Below, piece by piece: positions 37,601 to 52,909 of a DNA stretch of 64,000 bases. The notes below the pieces were generated by a model. It searched no databases. It was not told the origin of the DNA and saw nothing but the letters and a program-made list of their open reading frames with translations. Source of the stretch: Rotaria sp. Silwood1 (Eukaryota; Rotifera; Eurotatoria; Philodinida; Philodinidae); NCBI GenBank assembly GCA_905250075.1, contig CAJNOP010000086.1, forward strand, positions 558,440-622,439. The letters are read 5' to 3'. Position 1 is the first letter of the stretch, and each line of letters starts with the position of its first letter. Position numbers and translations under genes: made by a program.

Positions 37601-40600
37601 TGGTTTCTCTACCATTGACGAAATAATTTGTCAAAATGTTCTGTATTTATTTGCATGTTCGATGAGAATCAACTTCAACTATTACTAAAATAGCATTAAA
37701 AGTTTCTTCCGTTATATCTTGAATGTAGAAAAGAAATCGGTTGAAAATAATGAAACAAATTGATTTGTATACATTCAGAAAGTTTTAAGTTCTCTCATAC
37801 TCATACTAAATGAACATGATTTTTCTTGCAATTATTGTATCCGAATGAGATATAAAAATTATAGACTTCTAAATCTGAAATTTTGCATATAATTTTAAAT
37901 ACGTATAAGTATTATATAGAAGAGCACAGTCAAAACTCTATATTGAATACATCGGTATATCATGACATTTTTTTTTTCATCTTGGCTTCATTTGAAATTA
38001 GATAGTATTCTCTGCAAGTTGAAACTTTCCTCTATAGCATGACAGAAAATATAGAATATAAAATTAATACAACAAAATACCCATCCGGATATAAATACGT
38101 GCTGAAAGGAAATCTTTCGCATTCGAATCGACTATATATGAAGTTATATTTGTCTTGAGTGATGAGTGTAGAGCTTCCTAATCTTAGTTCAAGAAACAAA
38201 TATATTTTATGAAAAAAAAGAAGACTCAACATCAAAGCTCTACTAATTAAAAGTCGAGTAATTGAATATTTTTTTCAGATCTAGTCGATTTAATAACCAA
38301 GATTAGAGAGTCTTCTACGCATTTCTATTTCTCATATATTTATAAATAATTTGAAATAAGAAAAGAACAAAATAATTGCACAATAAATTCTCCATTTTGT
38401 TTGATATAAACTCTATAAAAACATTTTATAAATAATTATTGTTTTACAAGGTCATTTTAACGAATCTATATAAATATCGGACATTTATTGTGCAAGTATT
38501 TTTTTTTTGTATTATTTGTTCTCACTTTATTTTATTTACAAATGTACGATAAAAATAAATCATAAGCAATTGTGTTCGAACAAGAAAAATATTTTTCTTC
38601 CAGCACATATGTTTATAAAAAGAAATAAAGGTCGATATTTTTTCTCATTACTTCCCCATTGTATGTTATATATATTTTAGACTCTTTCATAATACACATA
38701 TTGATACTATAAGATGTCAGAAAAAACATTTTTTCTTAATAAATAATAAATCATTGATAAGAGAGCTTTATTTCTATCTGAGACATAATTCATATGAGAA
38801 ACTAAGAAGTAATTATACATTATTAAACTGCAAGGTTATAATTTATTTATATAGAAAGCATTTTTTTTTTCTATGATGCTATAGTAAGCAAAGTCAACTT
38901 TTTTTTTTTTTATTATCCTTCGCAGTAATTAATCACTTTCATTCATTCATACATATCAAAACGTGTAACAATGAAGACTGAGCTTTTCATTATCATTATT
39001 TTCACTCACTCTGAAAGTATTTTAAATAATGAAAAATCTTGTAATTCATAATATTGTTTAGAATTACAACTTATGTTATTTATTCTCTGAAATATGTCTC
39101 TGATATTTAGATGAACCACAATTTAAATCAAAAAAATCTAAAAAGAAAACACATAACAATAAATCTCCATTAGATATTATTGATGATGAAGAACTTGAAC
39201 ATTTACAATCGGATATTGAGGAAGACGAAGAAAAAGATAAAGAATGTTCAATAACAAGTGATCTTGATGATGAAGATATTAATGTAAAAGAAATATCTAT
39301 TGAACCACTTTATGTTCTTCCACTTTATGCCATACTTTCATCAGAAAAACAAGCTCGTGTATGTTTTTGTTTTTTTTATATTTTTATATACAAAATAAAA
39401 AAACTTCTTCAGGTATTCGAACCTCCACCACCTGGTACACGTTTATGTGTTGTAGCAACTAATGTTGCTGAAACATCTATTACAATATCAAATGTAAAAT
39501 ATATAGTCGATTGTGGCAAAGTATGTTTTATATAAAATAAAAAAAAATGTTCTTTAATTATTTCTTTAGGTTAAAACAAAATATTATGATAAATTAACTG
39601 GTGTATCAACATTTCGTATTGAATGGACTTCAAAGGCATCAGCTAATCAACGAACAGGTCGTGCTGGTCGAACAGCTCCTGGTCATTGTATGTATCTCTT
39701 TTTTGTGAAACATGAATTCTGAAGTCTATGCTTATAATGAAAGACCCATAAAACTTTCTAATCAGTTTTTTATACCAAATCTGATGGGTTTTAGATAATC
39801 GACAATGCTGATTTCAAATATCAATACAAAACGGATAGCTAGGAGTTTTTGATGAAGAAAACATTCTCGCTAGGAAAAACATATTTTCCAGATAATAGGT
39901 TTCATATTGACATTTGGAAACAGCATGATTGATTACCTATAGTTTGCTAGATTTTGTGGAAAATCAATTAGACAGTTAGGAAATTTCTTTTGTTACAGTT
40001 AAGTTTTCTTAATCATAAATAGACTATGAATTAGTATTTTGAAGAAATTCTGTTATACAGAGTTATAAAATACATAGTAGTATTTAGTTTTCAATACTCT
40101 ATCGAATAGTATATTTGAAGTTTAAAATTTATATCAAAATATTTCTCTAGTTAGTAATTAATAAAATTAACTTATTACAATTAATATTTTTATTTTAAAA
40201 TGTAATCCGTTCAATTCTATATTTTAATGGTAAATTTCTGAAAATTTTCTCTATTCTTCAATGACGATATAATCACCAGAATACTAAAAGTATCTTAAAA
40301 GTTTGCAGTCCACCTATATATAGAGTAGAAATTGGTAGTTTCTCCTCTTCTACAGATCATCACAGGCATTGCTAGTATACAATCAGAGACCGTATGTTAC
40401 CAACATCCTGTTAAATGACTTCCTTAATGCATTTGTGTAGGGCTAATAAGGAGACCACCCGTGATAGTACGTCGCATGTCAGATAAAATCCCAGTCATTA
40501 AGTAGGACATACTGAGACTAGAATAAGCCTAGAAGAATTCATACACAGGCATTGCCATTTAGGAATAATGACCATTACACTCGATATTTGTACCTTTGAT

Positions 40601-43600
40601 ACGATATTCATAAAAAAACCAAACAAATTTTATCACAACTTTTCTTTATTTTAAATCAATATTCTATGAATAGTTTTCTTTTTTTTGTTAGGTTATCGAC
40701 TTTATTCATCAGCTGTATATAATGATTTATTTTCGGAATATACACCACCAGAAATTGTTCGAAAACCTGTTGAAGATCTTGTTTTACAGCTCAAAACATT
40801 AAATATTGATCGTCTTGCTAATTTTCCATTTCCAACATCACCTGATTTAAAAGCAATTAATGTTGCTGAACAAATTCTTATTCAATTAAATGCATTAGAT
40901 AATAAATCACCAACAAAAAAAATTACTGAATTAGGTCGTCGAATGTCAGCATTTCCAATTAATCCAAGATATTCTAAAATGCTTGTTATTGCTCAAGAAA
41001 ATCAAGATTTATTACCATATGTTATTGCACTTGTTGCAGCACTTAGTGTTAATGAAGTATTAACGACTGGACAAGTTAAAATTCAAAAAGTAAAATAATT
41101 TGACTTTTTTTTTAGCATATGAAATATTCAAAATGAATATTTTTATAGGATAATCAAGAGATAAATATTAATTTAGATGATTTAAGACGACAATGGATAG
41201 GACAAGTATTTGTTTTTATTTGATGACTAAATAAGAGCTGTTTGTTTTTTTTTTTCTTGAAAATTCATAGGGTGAATCACTTTTACTTGGTGATATGATG
41301 ATTTTACTTAAAGCAGTTGGTGCATTAGATCATCAAAATTCAAAAAATGATTTATCGATATGTACTCATTATGGTTTACGACCAAAAGCTATGACTGAAA
41401 TTCGTAAAATTCGTCGACAATTAATACAAATCGGTAAAACATCTTTCTAAAGTTTCGCGAAGATACCGGTTAGCAATATAGCATTATTAATAAGTACAGC
41501 AACTCGTGGCGGCACTAGAAAACTATCGTCCCTTTTTTTTGGGAAAGGAAGGGACAGTAATTCCCTGGATACGTGCTTCCCAAAATGAGAAACTTGCTAG
41601 TGTTCTAGTTTTGGTGTTAGCTAGGCTACGATTAATTCTATTCTGGTTAATTCAGCACACGTAGCGAAGAAGGTAACTGTCCTCTCCTCAGAAATAGGCA
41701 GAGCATTAATGTTGTTGCTCTGCTACTACCAGCGAAGCTAGATTTTTTTTTGTTTTCATTATACGGATTGTAATGAAATGTAACATTCTCATTTTTATCT
41801 CGTTCGAGTTATCAACTTTGTAATCATTCTACTCATGTATGATGACTCTCCATGCATGTCACTCTTTTCTTTTCTTATTATCGATACATATGATTGCATT
41901 TCCTGCTCTCTCTGTCTCTATCGCTGACATAAATATAAATATATGCATGTAAGCATATTAGATTATATTATAATGTTAAAAGATCCTAAATAATGTGAAT
42001 ATTCTCATCTTACAGATATTCTTGTATTCAACTTTGTCGCATAGCCTTTTTTATGGCAAGAGAAATCAGTGCTTAGAAAGGATTTAAGTCTCCTAGAAGA
42101 CTTCGAGCCTTTTACTAATAATCGAATTTTGTTAGAAAAAAAGGGCCAAGCTTAACTCTAAAACTTTCTTCTGGTTAAATCACAATATTGCTGATATATT
42201 AGTTAAGAGCGTCGATTCTTCATGTATTCATCAGCTTTATTCCTCGTCGTACTACTATATTCTTGATTCCATTATTTTTTTTTTCTATAAAACGTTAGAA
42301 CAACTGATAATGATGCTTATAAAAATTAAAGAAAAAATTTAATAGCCCAGAAACTATTATTATCGTTTTTCTTTATTTTCTTGTAATTATTCAATCACCA
42401 CAGAAGAACTCTGAAGTTTGTATAGGAAAAAATTCTGTTCTTTTTCCTATTGTTTTTTTGCACTCTATTACTCTCTTATTCCAGAAAAAACAAAAAACAA
42501 CTCTATTTATGGTATATATGAGTATTCCATTGGCAGAAAATATCAGACTTGATAAGCATAATACTTTTCTTCAAGAAAGAAAGAAAGAGGAAAATAAGGA
42601 AACAATAATAAGACGAAAGATGCTTTGTTTTAGTGAAATCAATATTACCAGAAACAGCATCAATACTTGATGCTCGTCTTTTACCACCTAGTGAACAACA
42701 AATATGTCTATTACGAAAAGTACTTGCAGCTGGTATGGTCGATCGTTTGGCCAAGTAAATTCATATATTTTATTTTTGTTTGATTCAATTTTGACCGTTT
42801 GTTTTTTAATAGACGAATAGAAGGATCTGTTGTGATTAATGGTCATAAAGCAAATAATGCTTATCAGGTTGTTTAGATACAAAAAAAAAAACATATGTAC
42901 AATATAAATAAAATGAATACTTTATATTTAGACTCTTCTACTCGATGAACCGGTATTTATTCATCCATCATCAGTCCTTATTAATGATTTACCATCATTT
43001 GTTTGTTATCAAGAAGTACATGAAACAAATCGAATATTTATTAAAGGTATTGTTTTTTTTTTCCTAGAAACAAAAAAAATTGTTAGCACAGATTGTATAA
43101 GGTTAAAATATCAAACTCATATGTTTTCTTTAACCTCATTATACTAATACAAAATACTTTGTCAAGTAAAAATTTTCTAACAGACTATAGAATGTTTTCC
43201 AAGGATAATCAAATGCTAAGAAAACGCTAACTGACGTTCTAGTTTTTGTTTGTTTTGTAGTTAATTTTCTTAATTCAATATTAATATTATTCTAATCATT
43301 GATTTAACTAGTAAATGAGTTTGTAGTACTTTCAGTCTGAGTCTACTTATCAATTCATTTTAGCATCTTTTTAGGTTACCAAGAAACTCTGGCAAACGAG
43401 TCTGATGCCTCTAGCTCTTGTTTCCATTACTATATTTTCCCTTTGAAAAAACAGTATATGAGTTCCATTAAAAAAAAGAATCAGTCGAAGTTGAACATAC
43501 CCACCTTTCATTTAACTTCGATTTTTACAAAGGCTATTTTGTTTCTGCATAAATTCTTTTAGCATCGACATATGTGAAAGTGTTGACTCTATTATTTTGA

Positions 43601-44390
43601 TGATTAATTAAAAAGTAATTAGCGAATATCTTTCTAATCATATGACAACCTCTTCGAAGACCTCAAAACAGACTTAACAGCAGGAACTGCATCAATAGTG
43701 AAATTTTCGAGTTCGAAAAACTTTCTCTTAAAAATCAGTTTTCCTAAAATCCTATCAAGATTCATATGAGATGCATATATATTTTAATCTTGTGAAGTTA
43801 AATTGCGAATCAATAAATTTGTATATGTATTTAGATATTTGTGCTATTCAAATGGATTGGATAGTTCAATTAAATCCACATTTATGTTCATTTGGTCCTA
43901 TTGAAGATGAACCATCACCACGTTATGATGAAAATCAAGATAAAATGCTTTGTCATCGTAAAGCAACTATAGGTCAACGAGTATCATGGTCACTTGGTTC
44001 ACCTATTGAAACAATATTTCCAATAAATACAATTGATCGTTATCGTTGGTTTGGAAAATATTTTCTTGATGGTATTATTTGTCAACGTCTATTACAATAT
44101 CAACCAGCTTTATTATGTTCATCAAATGCAATGGTTAAATCATGGGCATCACTTATGGAACGAACACAATTATTTCTTAATGCATTAGTAGAAAAAGAAA
44201 TTGATAATCGAAAACAATTAAAAGATATTTGGTCAACAGAACCAAAATGTAAGAAAATTAATTCAATGATTAATTGAATTTACTTTCTTTTATAGATCTA
44301 CTTGATGTTTATTGTAATTGGTTACCGGAATCATTACATGTACAAGTTAGATCTATATGGCCACCTATGCCATTTGTTTTGAAAAAATAG
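34639..44390 (+). CDS. DHX37: DHX37-type DEAH-box RNA helicase (yeast Dhr1/Ecm16 family), eighteen exons
   Basis: Exons: 34639-34725, 34785-34955, 35022-35119, 35183-35290, 35349-35665, 36606-36753, 36809-37335, 39111-39358, 39413-39520, 39570-39687, 40692-41089, 41149-41205, 41271-41433, 42634-42754, 42813-42867, 42932-43046, 43835-44248, 44296-44390; 1115 residues, close to the usual length of about 1150. The N-terminus is lysine-rich (KKERKRLEK). Motif I GETGSGKT is at 258-265, DEAH at 356-359, then SAT, and motif [10 protein letters not shown] at 631-638. A highly acidic insert lies between the RecA lobes (exon 8). Winged-helix, ratchet and C-terminal OB-like regions follow. The family acts in the nucleolus on U3 snoRNA release during small-subunit assembly. 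Five introns exceed 750 bases; the largest (37336-39110) holds a telomere-like hairpin. Identification as DHX37 is by overall similarity from memory. Confidence 0.9.
37439..37490. repeat. Telomere-like hairpin within a DHX37 intron
   Basis: AGGGTGTG at about 37440-37447 faces ACCACACCCACATCCACACCCT at about 37469-37490. The left arm is shorter than in hairpin A and the loop is different. It may be a decayed member of the same family. Confidence 0.5.
42164..42270 (+). other. Possible retrotransposon RNase H relic in a DHX37 intron
   Basis: One frame reads [16 protein letters not shown] followed by about 18 more open codons. The W...N-ADIL-K pattern resembles the C-terminal end of the RNase H region of LTR-type retrotransposons. 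Only about 35 codons are visible and no other polymerase part is seen, so this could be chance. Confidence 0.2.
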
Positions 44391-44570
44391 AAATTTTACA
44401 TACAAACCGTGTTTTTTTTTGTTTTTCGTATGTAAAAATTCGTTCTAAGAATTTTTGTTTTTAAATTTACAAAAAAAAATCTAAAACTGATAGTATAACT
44501 GTTATGTTTGTTTGTTTAAACAATTCTAAACATTATAGATAAATATAAGTGAATCTCAAAGATAAAAAAA

Positions 44571-46408
<1,838 letters not shown>

Positions 46409-46650
46409 TCTTAGTCAATCATTTCGCGATCTCGGTTTTTTTTTTGTCTGCACTATAGTAACAGTAGATAAAACAATTTAAATAAAACATACAGTTTTTT
46501 CCTTTCTCTCTCTCTCTCTCTTTTGAATGTTTATTCACGTCTATTGTATAAGAATACGAAGAAGTTGTAGAAGAGATTAGTCATTGAACAATGTAAATAA
46601 TCATAGACAAAAGAATGAAAGTAAATAGAACAAACGTACATAAGTAAAAA

Positions 46651-47169
46651 ATGTTCTTTCGATATTGGTTCATGTTACTATATATGATGACCTTTATATT
46701 GATTTTACCATTAAATGGTGAACGAAAAACTTCATATCGAAGTCCATTTTCATGTTTTAAATGTACACATCATGATAAACCTCAAGAAATGAAAGAAGCA
46801 GCATGTATGAAAAAATTTGATTTAAGTAAATATACTCAAGAAGAATGTCAAAGTGAAAATGGTCCAGGTAAATGTCTTAAAGCATATGAAAAAACAGAAG
46901 CACGTACAAAAAAACAAATTGAAGATGATGAACGTTCTGTAACAATACGTAAATGTGTATCACAAGGTGAACTTGATTATTTAAAAAATATACGAAATAT
47001 TGATACAAGTGATGGTTGTCATACAATACGTTCAACAAAAACAAAACATAAAGTTTATTGTTTTTGTTCAAATAATTTATGTAATAATACAATAAGAAAT
47101 AATTCCATAACAATATTTATTCTTATTTTTTCTTTAATTATTGTTAGTGTTTTTTTATTTCGAAAATAA
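46651..47169 (+). CDS. Ly6/uPAR-like (three-finger) small surface protein
   Basis: A single-exon frame of 172 residues. An N-terminal hydrophobic signal peptide (about 5-22) is followed by ten cysteines at 35, 38, 52, 66, 75, 102, 123, 137, 139 and 144. It opens with CFKC and closes with CFCSNNLCNN; the final CN is the classical Ly6/uPAR ending. A C-terminal hydrophobic segment (about 152-170) and a short RK tail suggest either a GPI-anchor signal or a membrane anchor. Such proteins act outside the cell as receptor modulators or adhesion factors; invertebrate members include the quiver/sleepless type. No specific function can be assigned. It lies 243 bases after GMP reductase on the same strand. 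Confidence 0.75.
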   Translation: MFFRYWFMLLYMMTFILILPLNGERKTSYRSPFSCFKCTHHDKPQEMKEAACMKKFDLSKYTQEECQSENGPGKCLKAYEKTEARTKKQIEDDERSVTIRKCVSQGELDYLKNIRNIDTSDGCHTIRSTKTKHKVYCFCSNNLCNNTIRNNSITIFILIFSLIIVSVFLFRK

Positions 47170-47345
47170 ATACTTCAAAGTATATTCTAGAAAATTATCG
47201 AACATAAAATTTACATTTTCTATATTGAATAAATTCCATTAAAGAATTTTTTTTTTTTGTTGTTTGTGTTGATTTTTAAACAAAGACATTTTATAAATTT
47301 TGTACAAAAAAAAAAAAGAAAAGAAAGACGAAGCATAACTTCAAT

Positions 47346-48032
47346 ATGACATTTTTACGACAGGTATGATTATTAGTTAATTTAATTTATCATAATCAAA
47401 ATTAATTTATTTAGGGACAAACCTATACAATTGAGGTACCATCTAAACAAAGAAAATCTCATGAGTATCAACCAGTAAACGATAATAATATAACAAAAAA
47501 ATATTTAACAAATTCACAAAAATCAATGTTTTGTTTAAAATGGGAAAGTGGAGGTGTTGCAGAACAATATTATCAACGAAGTAGAAGTAAAAGTAAAAGT
47601 CAACATCATCTAAATATAGAGAAACATAGTCCATGGAAAGATTCAAGTACACTTCGTCATCATGAACAACAATCTGGATTGAATTCTAAACCAAAGCACA
47701 TAGAAAAACCAAAGAAAACTCATCAAACATCATCAGTACCTATAGCATATCGTTACCCTTATGCTTATCCACCTATGTCGGTTGATGTTCAAATAGTATC
47801 TGAAAAATCAGGTAAACGACAAAACACTCATAGAACAATAACTATAGCAAAACCAAGAATAAAACAAAGTGATAGATCAATTAATTTAGTACGTGATACA
47901 AATAAATTAAAAATAGAACATCATTATGTTGATTCACCAGCTGAAGCACAAAGACTTATTGAGGATCTTCAACGAAAAGGCTTTGTCGAAACTGGAATTC
48001 ATACACCAGCAATGTATTCTGATAAACATTGA
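47346..48032 (+). CDS. Unrecognised basic, low-complexity protein, two exons
   Basis: Exon 1 (47346-47363) encodes only MTFLRQ. A 51-base GT-AG intron follows, then exon 2 (47415-48032), together 211 residues. The protein is rich in Ser, Lys, Arg and His (SRSKSKSQHH) with a Pro/Tyr patch (YRYPYAYPPM). Its C-terminal 45 residues look folded: IEHHYVDSPAEAQRLIEDLQ followed by RKGFVETGIH. No signal peptide or membrane segment is visible. No family was recognised. The short first exon in frame with a tidy splice junction, and the gene's position in a close tandem series, support it being real. The function is unknown. Confidence 0.6.
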
Positions 48033-49322
48033 AACTAATAAATCAATACCATTTTTTTTACATATGTTCTAACATGGTCATTTTATATAAAATAAAACAT
48101 ATAGATTTTATTTTAATAAATATATAAATATGCACAGCTATTCAAGATTCTATCTTTTTTTTTTAAATTTAATAAAAAATCTAAAACTCTATTACATATT
48201 ATTATGATGCATTTGTAATGAATTCATCTGATTGCTAGATCTTTGACCAACAGTTTTATGTTTCTGTATATGTTGATTAACTCCATCAATAATACAATTT
48301 TTGTTTATTTTCTTATCAATTACCATATGATATAGGTGGTACATATAATCCTAATAAACTTTTTCTTTGTATCACATAAAAGAATTTAATGCTATCTATT
48401 TATATGTTATTATGAGAAATGTAAACTACTAGCAAAAAGCATTAATTGCGTATTTGATTTGATGGCGCTTGAGAGTAGCGTTATGCTCGACAAAGAAGTC
48501 TTGTTGACATTAAAGAAAAATATGTAGACATTTGATAATAGCTTGTGTTTTTTTCTAGATGAATTAAAAACTAATCATATTCCGAAATAATAAGATAATA
48601 AGGTAAATGTTTATCTGACTTCCAAAGATCAAACTCGATCTTCATTGTAGTTATTTTTAGTTAGTTAATAAATGAAAATAGGAGTAAGCCAATATAAAAA
48701 TTTTAATAGTTGATTAAAATAGATCTACACAAAATGAAATAAACGGTCCAAAAAAAGTCAAGGATATTTAGAAATATTCGCACCCAATCTAAATTAAAAT
48801 GAACTTTAAGTTCTCTTAAAAATAGTTAATCTTCATTGAAAAAATCGAAACTGAGATAAATGCATGGAACCATAGCTCTAGATAACTTTTTGTTTATTTG
48901 TCAGAACATGTGACGCTGCTATGCTTAACACAATCTGTTGTTTACATTAAGCTTTTTTTTATTATTATTATATAAAAACAGAACTTCTATAAATATGATT
49001 TTTGAAGGATATTAAAGGCACGTGATCTACTCTATTTTTGACCATTTCTCATGAGAGAAATACGTAAACGTTCAGAACCCTATAACTCCGAATAGGAAAG
49101 TTCAAAAAATGAAACAGCCGATTTTATATCTGAAACGATACTTCCAAGTATCTGTGATAAAAATATCATAATATTTTTTGAGACTACTAAGAAATAATAT
49201 TTGTCAAGCATTTTAGGCGTCATCTTTCGTTAAATTAAATTTAATTCGTCAATTTAACTATCCAATTTTAGCCCAGTCGAAGAAGTGATTTATCTATAAG
49301 AATAATAATTATATAAGAATTT
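48033..49322. other. AT-rich intergenic region, no gene seen
   Basis: 1.3 kb before TMEM245. Around 49070-49130 the words CCCTATAACTCCGAATAGGAAAG resemble the interior of the fold-back element at 7913-8787 (CCCTGTAACTCGGAAAAGAAAG), so this may be a decayed relative. An acceptor-like CAATTTTAG lies near 49262-49270. Confidence 0.4.
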
Positions 49323-52300
49323 ATGGAGAACCGTCAAGAACCTGATGAAGAAGTACAAGACAACAATCAAGATAATCCTAATGATGGTAAATTATTTGAA
49401 ACAAATTTTTTTTGTTGTTGTTGTTGTTTTATTTATATTTATATTAACATAGGTAGTCTTCTGCGTCGTCTTAATTCATCAGTTTTACGTCTTCGTTCAA
49501 CTACAAAATCACTTCAACGTGATCCAGAAACTTTTCGTACAGCATTCATACATTCAGCAGCTATTTTATTTGTTTTAGTATGTGGTGCATGTGCTTTACT
49601 TGCATATCGCATATTAGAACCATTTCTTCGTAGTATATTATGGTCAATATTAGCTGGTGCATTTTTATTTCCTTTTAAAAATCATTTAACATTAAAAACA
49701 CGATATTTTTTACGTCAATTAGATACAGATTCACATTTATTATTTTATGGTTTACTTATATTATTACCATTACGAACAATAGATAGAACTATTGATTCAA
49801 TTTTTCCATTTATTAAAAAAAAATGGAAAGAATTATTAATAATTTTTATTTTTTTATTATCAATTGAATGGATTCAAAGTGGTGTTGTTTATCATTGGTT
49901 AATAACAATTGGATATGATATTTTTGATAAACTTGGATTATTTGTACATGTATTTGATTCATTATGGATAACAACAATTGTTATTGCTTATTTAATAGCT
50001 GTTTTAACTATTTATGATAGTTCACCATTGATTAGAATTTTATTAAATCTATTAGCTATACCAATTTGGTTTATTTTATTAATTTATCTTTCACAATTTC
50101 TTCCAATTAATTATCGATTAATTGTAGTTATTTTAGCAATTATTTTAACAGTTGTTGGTTTTATTGTAGATTTTAGAGAAAGAATTGAACAAAATATTGT
50201 TCGTAAGTTTAATTTTATATTTTATTTAAATAAAAATAATAGTATTCGAAATAACTAAATACATTATATTAGAAGATATTACTTTTTTTCTCACTATCAA
50301 TAACATATTATAAAGAAAGAATGATTCAAAGTAATAATATGTTCATTTCTTTTACAGATGTATTCAAAAGCCTAAATCTGAACTCTCCTCCTATAACTTT
50401 TTTTTTTTGTTAGTTATGCCATTAATATTAATTCGCCATAGCATATCAACATATTTTCTATTTCAAACTTGTATAATTTAAAGTTTTGACAACAATTACT
50501 ACAAATCAACTCCATACATTTATGTATTCGATAATTATATTGTTTAAGGAGAAAAGGATTAATTTTACTATTAAAATTGTAGTAGTCAATACTGAAATGA
50601 TCGTTACTGAATAAACTTTAAGCTTACACTTTCATAAAAGATATCATTCTCAAATGAAAAAAGTGTTGTGCATCCTAACATACTAGCACTGCTATTAATA
50701 TCAATGTCTCAGCGAACACTGACACTAGTATACTGAGTAGTCTAGTAGATCCTGCGTTGATGTTTGATTCTTTATCGTCGGAATGATAATTTCTTTTTTT
50801 TTTTTTTAAGAATCAGATCCTTCTGATGATAATGAACGCCGTAAATCAATCTTCACTGATTTAATCAATACATATAATCGAATGCGAGCATATTATCATG
50901 TTGGACCAGAACAATCGTCATTACCTGTTGCATCAACTTCTTCAGCATCTTCTACACCTTATTTTACATTTGTACTCTGGTCATTAGTAGCTATTAAAGT
51001 TTATCAATTTTATTGGTATCTTGGACGAATATTAATTTTTGTTATTATTTATAAAGTTATTAAAAAAATTCTAATTGAAACATATATATATTTAATGAAA
51101 CAAGAAAGTGTACAATATATAATTCAACGAATAATTGATTATTTGCAAACTCGGTAAGAAAATATTTTATTTTTTTTTTGTCTAAAAAAATGTTTTTTCT
51201 TTTTTATAATTTAGACGTGATGTATTAACCCCATCACCGTTAAATGGTCTTATTCGTTTTCTTATTAAAGGCGATAAAAAGTTTAATCATGGTTTACAAA
51301 CATCTATTGATTATTTGGTTAGTGCAATTATGATTGTTACATTACTCATAACAGTTCTTTTTGGTACAATACTTCTTATTATACAGGTTTTATTTGATTT
51401 TGAAAACTTTTTTTTTTGTTTTGTTAAATCTAATTTTAGATTCAACATGAAAGTATACATATGATTAAATTAACAAGTAATCTTATTAATGAAACAATTA
51501 TACTTCAACCATCATTTCAACATATGTTACCTGATAAAGAACATATGGGTAAATTAATGGATACAGCTGTTAATAATTTTTATTCTGTTGGAAGAACTTG
51601 GATTGCAAAACAGGTTAGAAGAAATAAATAAATAAATAAATATATATATAATTATTTTTGCAACTCATTATTCATTCTTTCGATAGCCTAAAAAAGAGAC
51701 TTTCCCGTAAATAGACCAAAATAAGTTTTCGGACTCAGTCCGAAAGCCTAGTTTGATTGGGTATAAGAAAATATCATCAATAAAAAGTCTTCTACTTATG
51801 AAAAACTCTATTATCAAATTTCGATATTTTCTCATTGATATATTTCTAATTTTTAGGTCAATGCATTAAGTCCAGATAGTTCAACAAATACAAAATTAGA
51901 AAAAGATGTTCTACAATTATGGGATCATTTTTATGAATATATGTCTAATACATCAACATTATTATTACCAGATAAAAATCGTAGTACAATAATATATTCA
52001 CCAAAAAATCATTCATTACGAATACCAAATCTTGATTTTCATTTAAATGATTTATATCGTTTAGTTCATAATAATTTAGATTTTTTACGTAATGTTCTTG
52101 ATTCAGTTTGGAAAAATACAACACTTCTTTTAACATTATTATCAACAATTATTTCTTTACTTTTTACTGGAGGTTTTGCATTACTTAATTTTCTTGTTTC
52201 ATTTATTGTTTTTGTCACTTTACTTTTCTATCTTCTTTCTCATTCGGATGAACCTATATATCGACCAACTGAATGGTTAAATAATACATTATCTGTTGGT

Positions 52301-52909
52301 GGAAAAGGTTTAGGTAAAGCAGTTAATGATGCAGTTACAAGTGTTTTTGTTGCTTCATTGAAAATTGCTGTTTTTTATGGTCTTTATACGTATGTATTAC
52401 ATACGATAGTTGGTTCAAATCTTGTTTTTTTACCAGCTGTTATTGCATCCGTATGTGCTGTTACTTTAAAATCTTATTGGGCAGCATTACCTGGTTGTCT
52501 TGATGTATGGCTTGTACAACAACGACCAATAGGTGCTTTAATTTTATTACTTGGTCAAATTGCACCAACCTATGTTGTTGATACAACCATATATAGTGAT
52601 GTTAAAGGAGGTGGACATCAAGTAATATTCGATAAAGAGTGTGCTTTTGTTTTATGAAGTTAAAATTTTCTTTTTTTTGTTTTTGTATAGTATTTAACAG
52701 CATTGGCTATTGCTGGAGGTGTTTATTATCGAGGAATCGAAGGAGCTTTAATAGGTCCAATTGTACTATGTTGTTTATTGGTTGGTGTAAGATTATATAA
52801 TGAAACAATGGCTACAACATTATCTTCAAATCATGAACAAGAAACTGTGACATCTTCATTAAGTCATCCAATACAACCTCTAGTTCGTGCTCACAGTGTA
52901 CAACAATAA
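49323..52909 (+). CDS. TMEM245: TMEM245-like multi-pass membrane protein, seven exons
   Basis: Exons: 49323-49386, 49453-50202, 50811-51153, 51215-51386, 51440-51613, 51857-52621, 52691-52909; 828 residues. The N-terminus is acidic and Gln/Asn-rich. It is followed by many hydrophobic segments with the TMEM245-like stretch ILEPFLRSILWSILAGAFLF. A large hydrophilic section lies between two groups of helices. The C-terminal part has VGSNLVFLPAV, YWAALPGCLD, and GGGHQ-YLTALAIAGGVYY, then EGALIGPIVL, which matches the AI-2E-transporter-like end of this family. TMEM245 is a conserved eukaryotic membrane protein of poorly known function. The exon 6-7 junction was placed by matching this conserved end. 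All introns are GT-AG; intron 2 is about 608 bases and the last is 69 bases. Confidence 0.88.
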
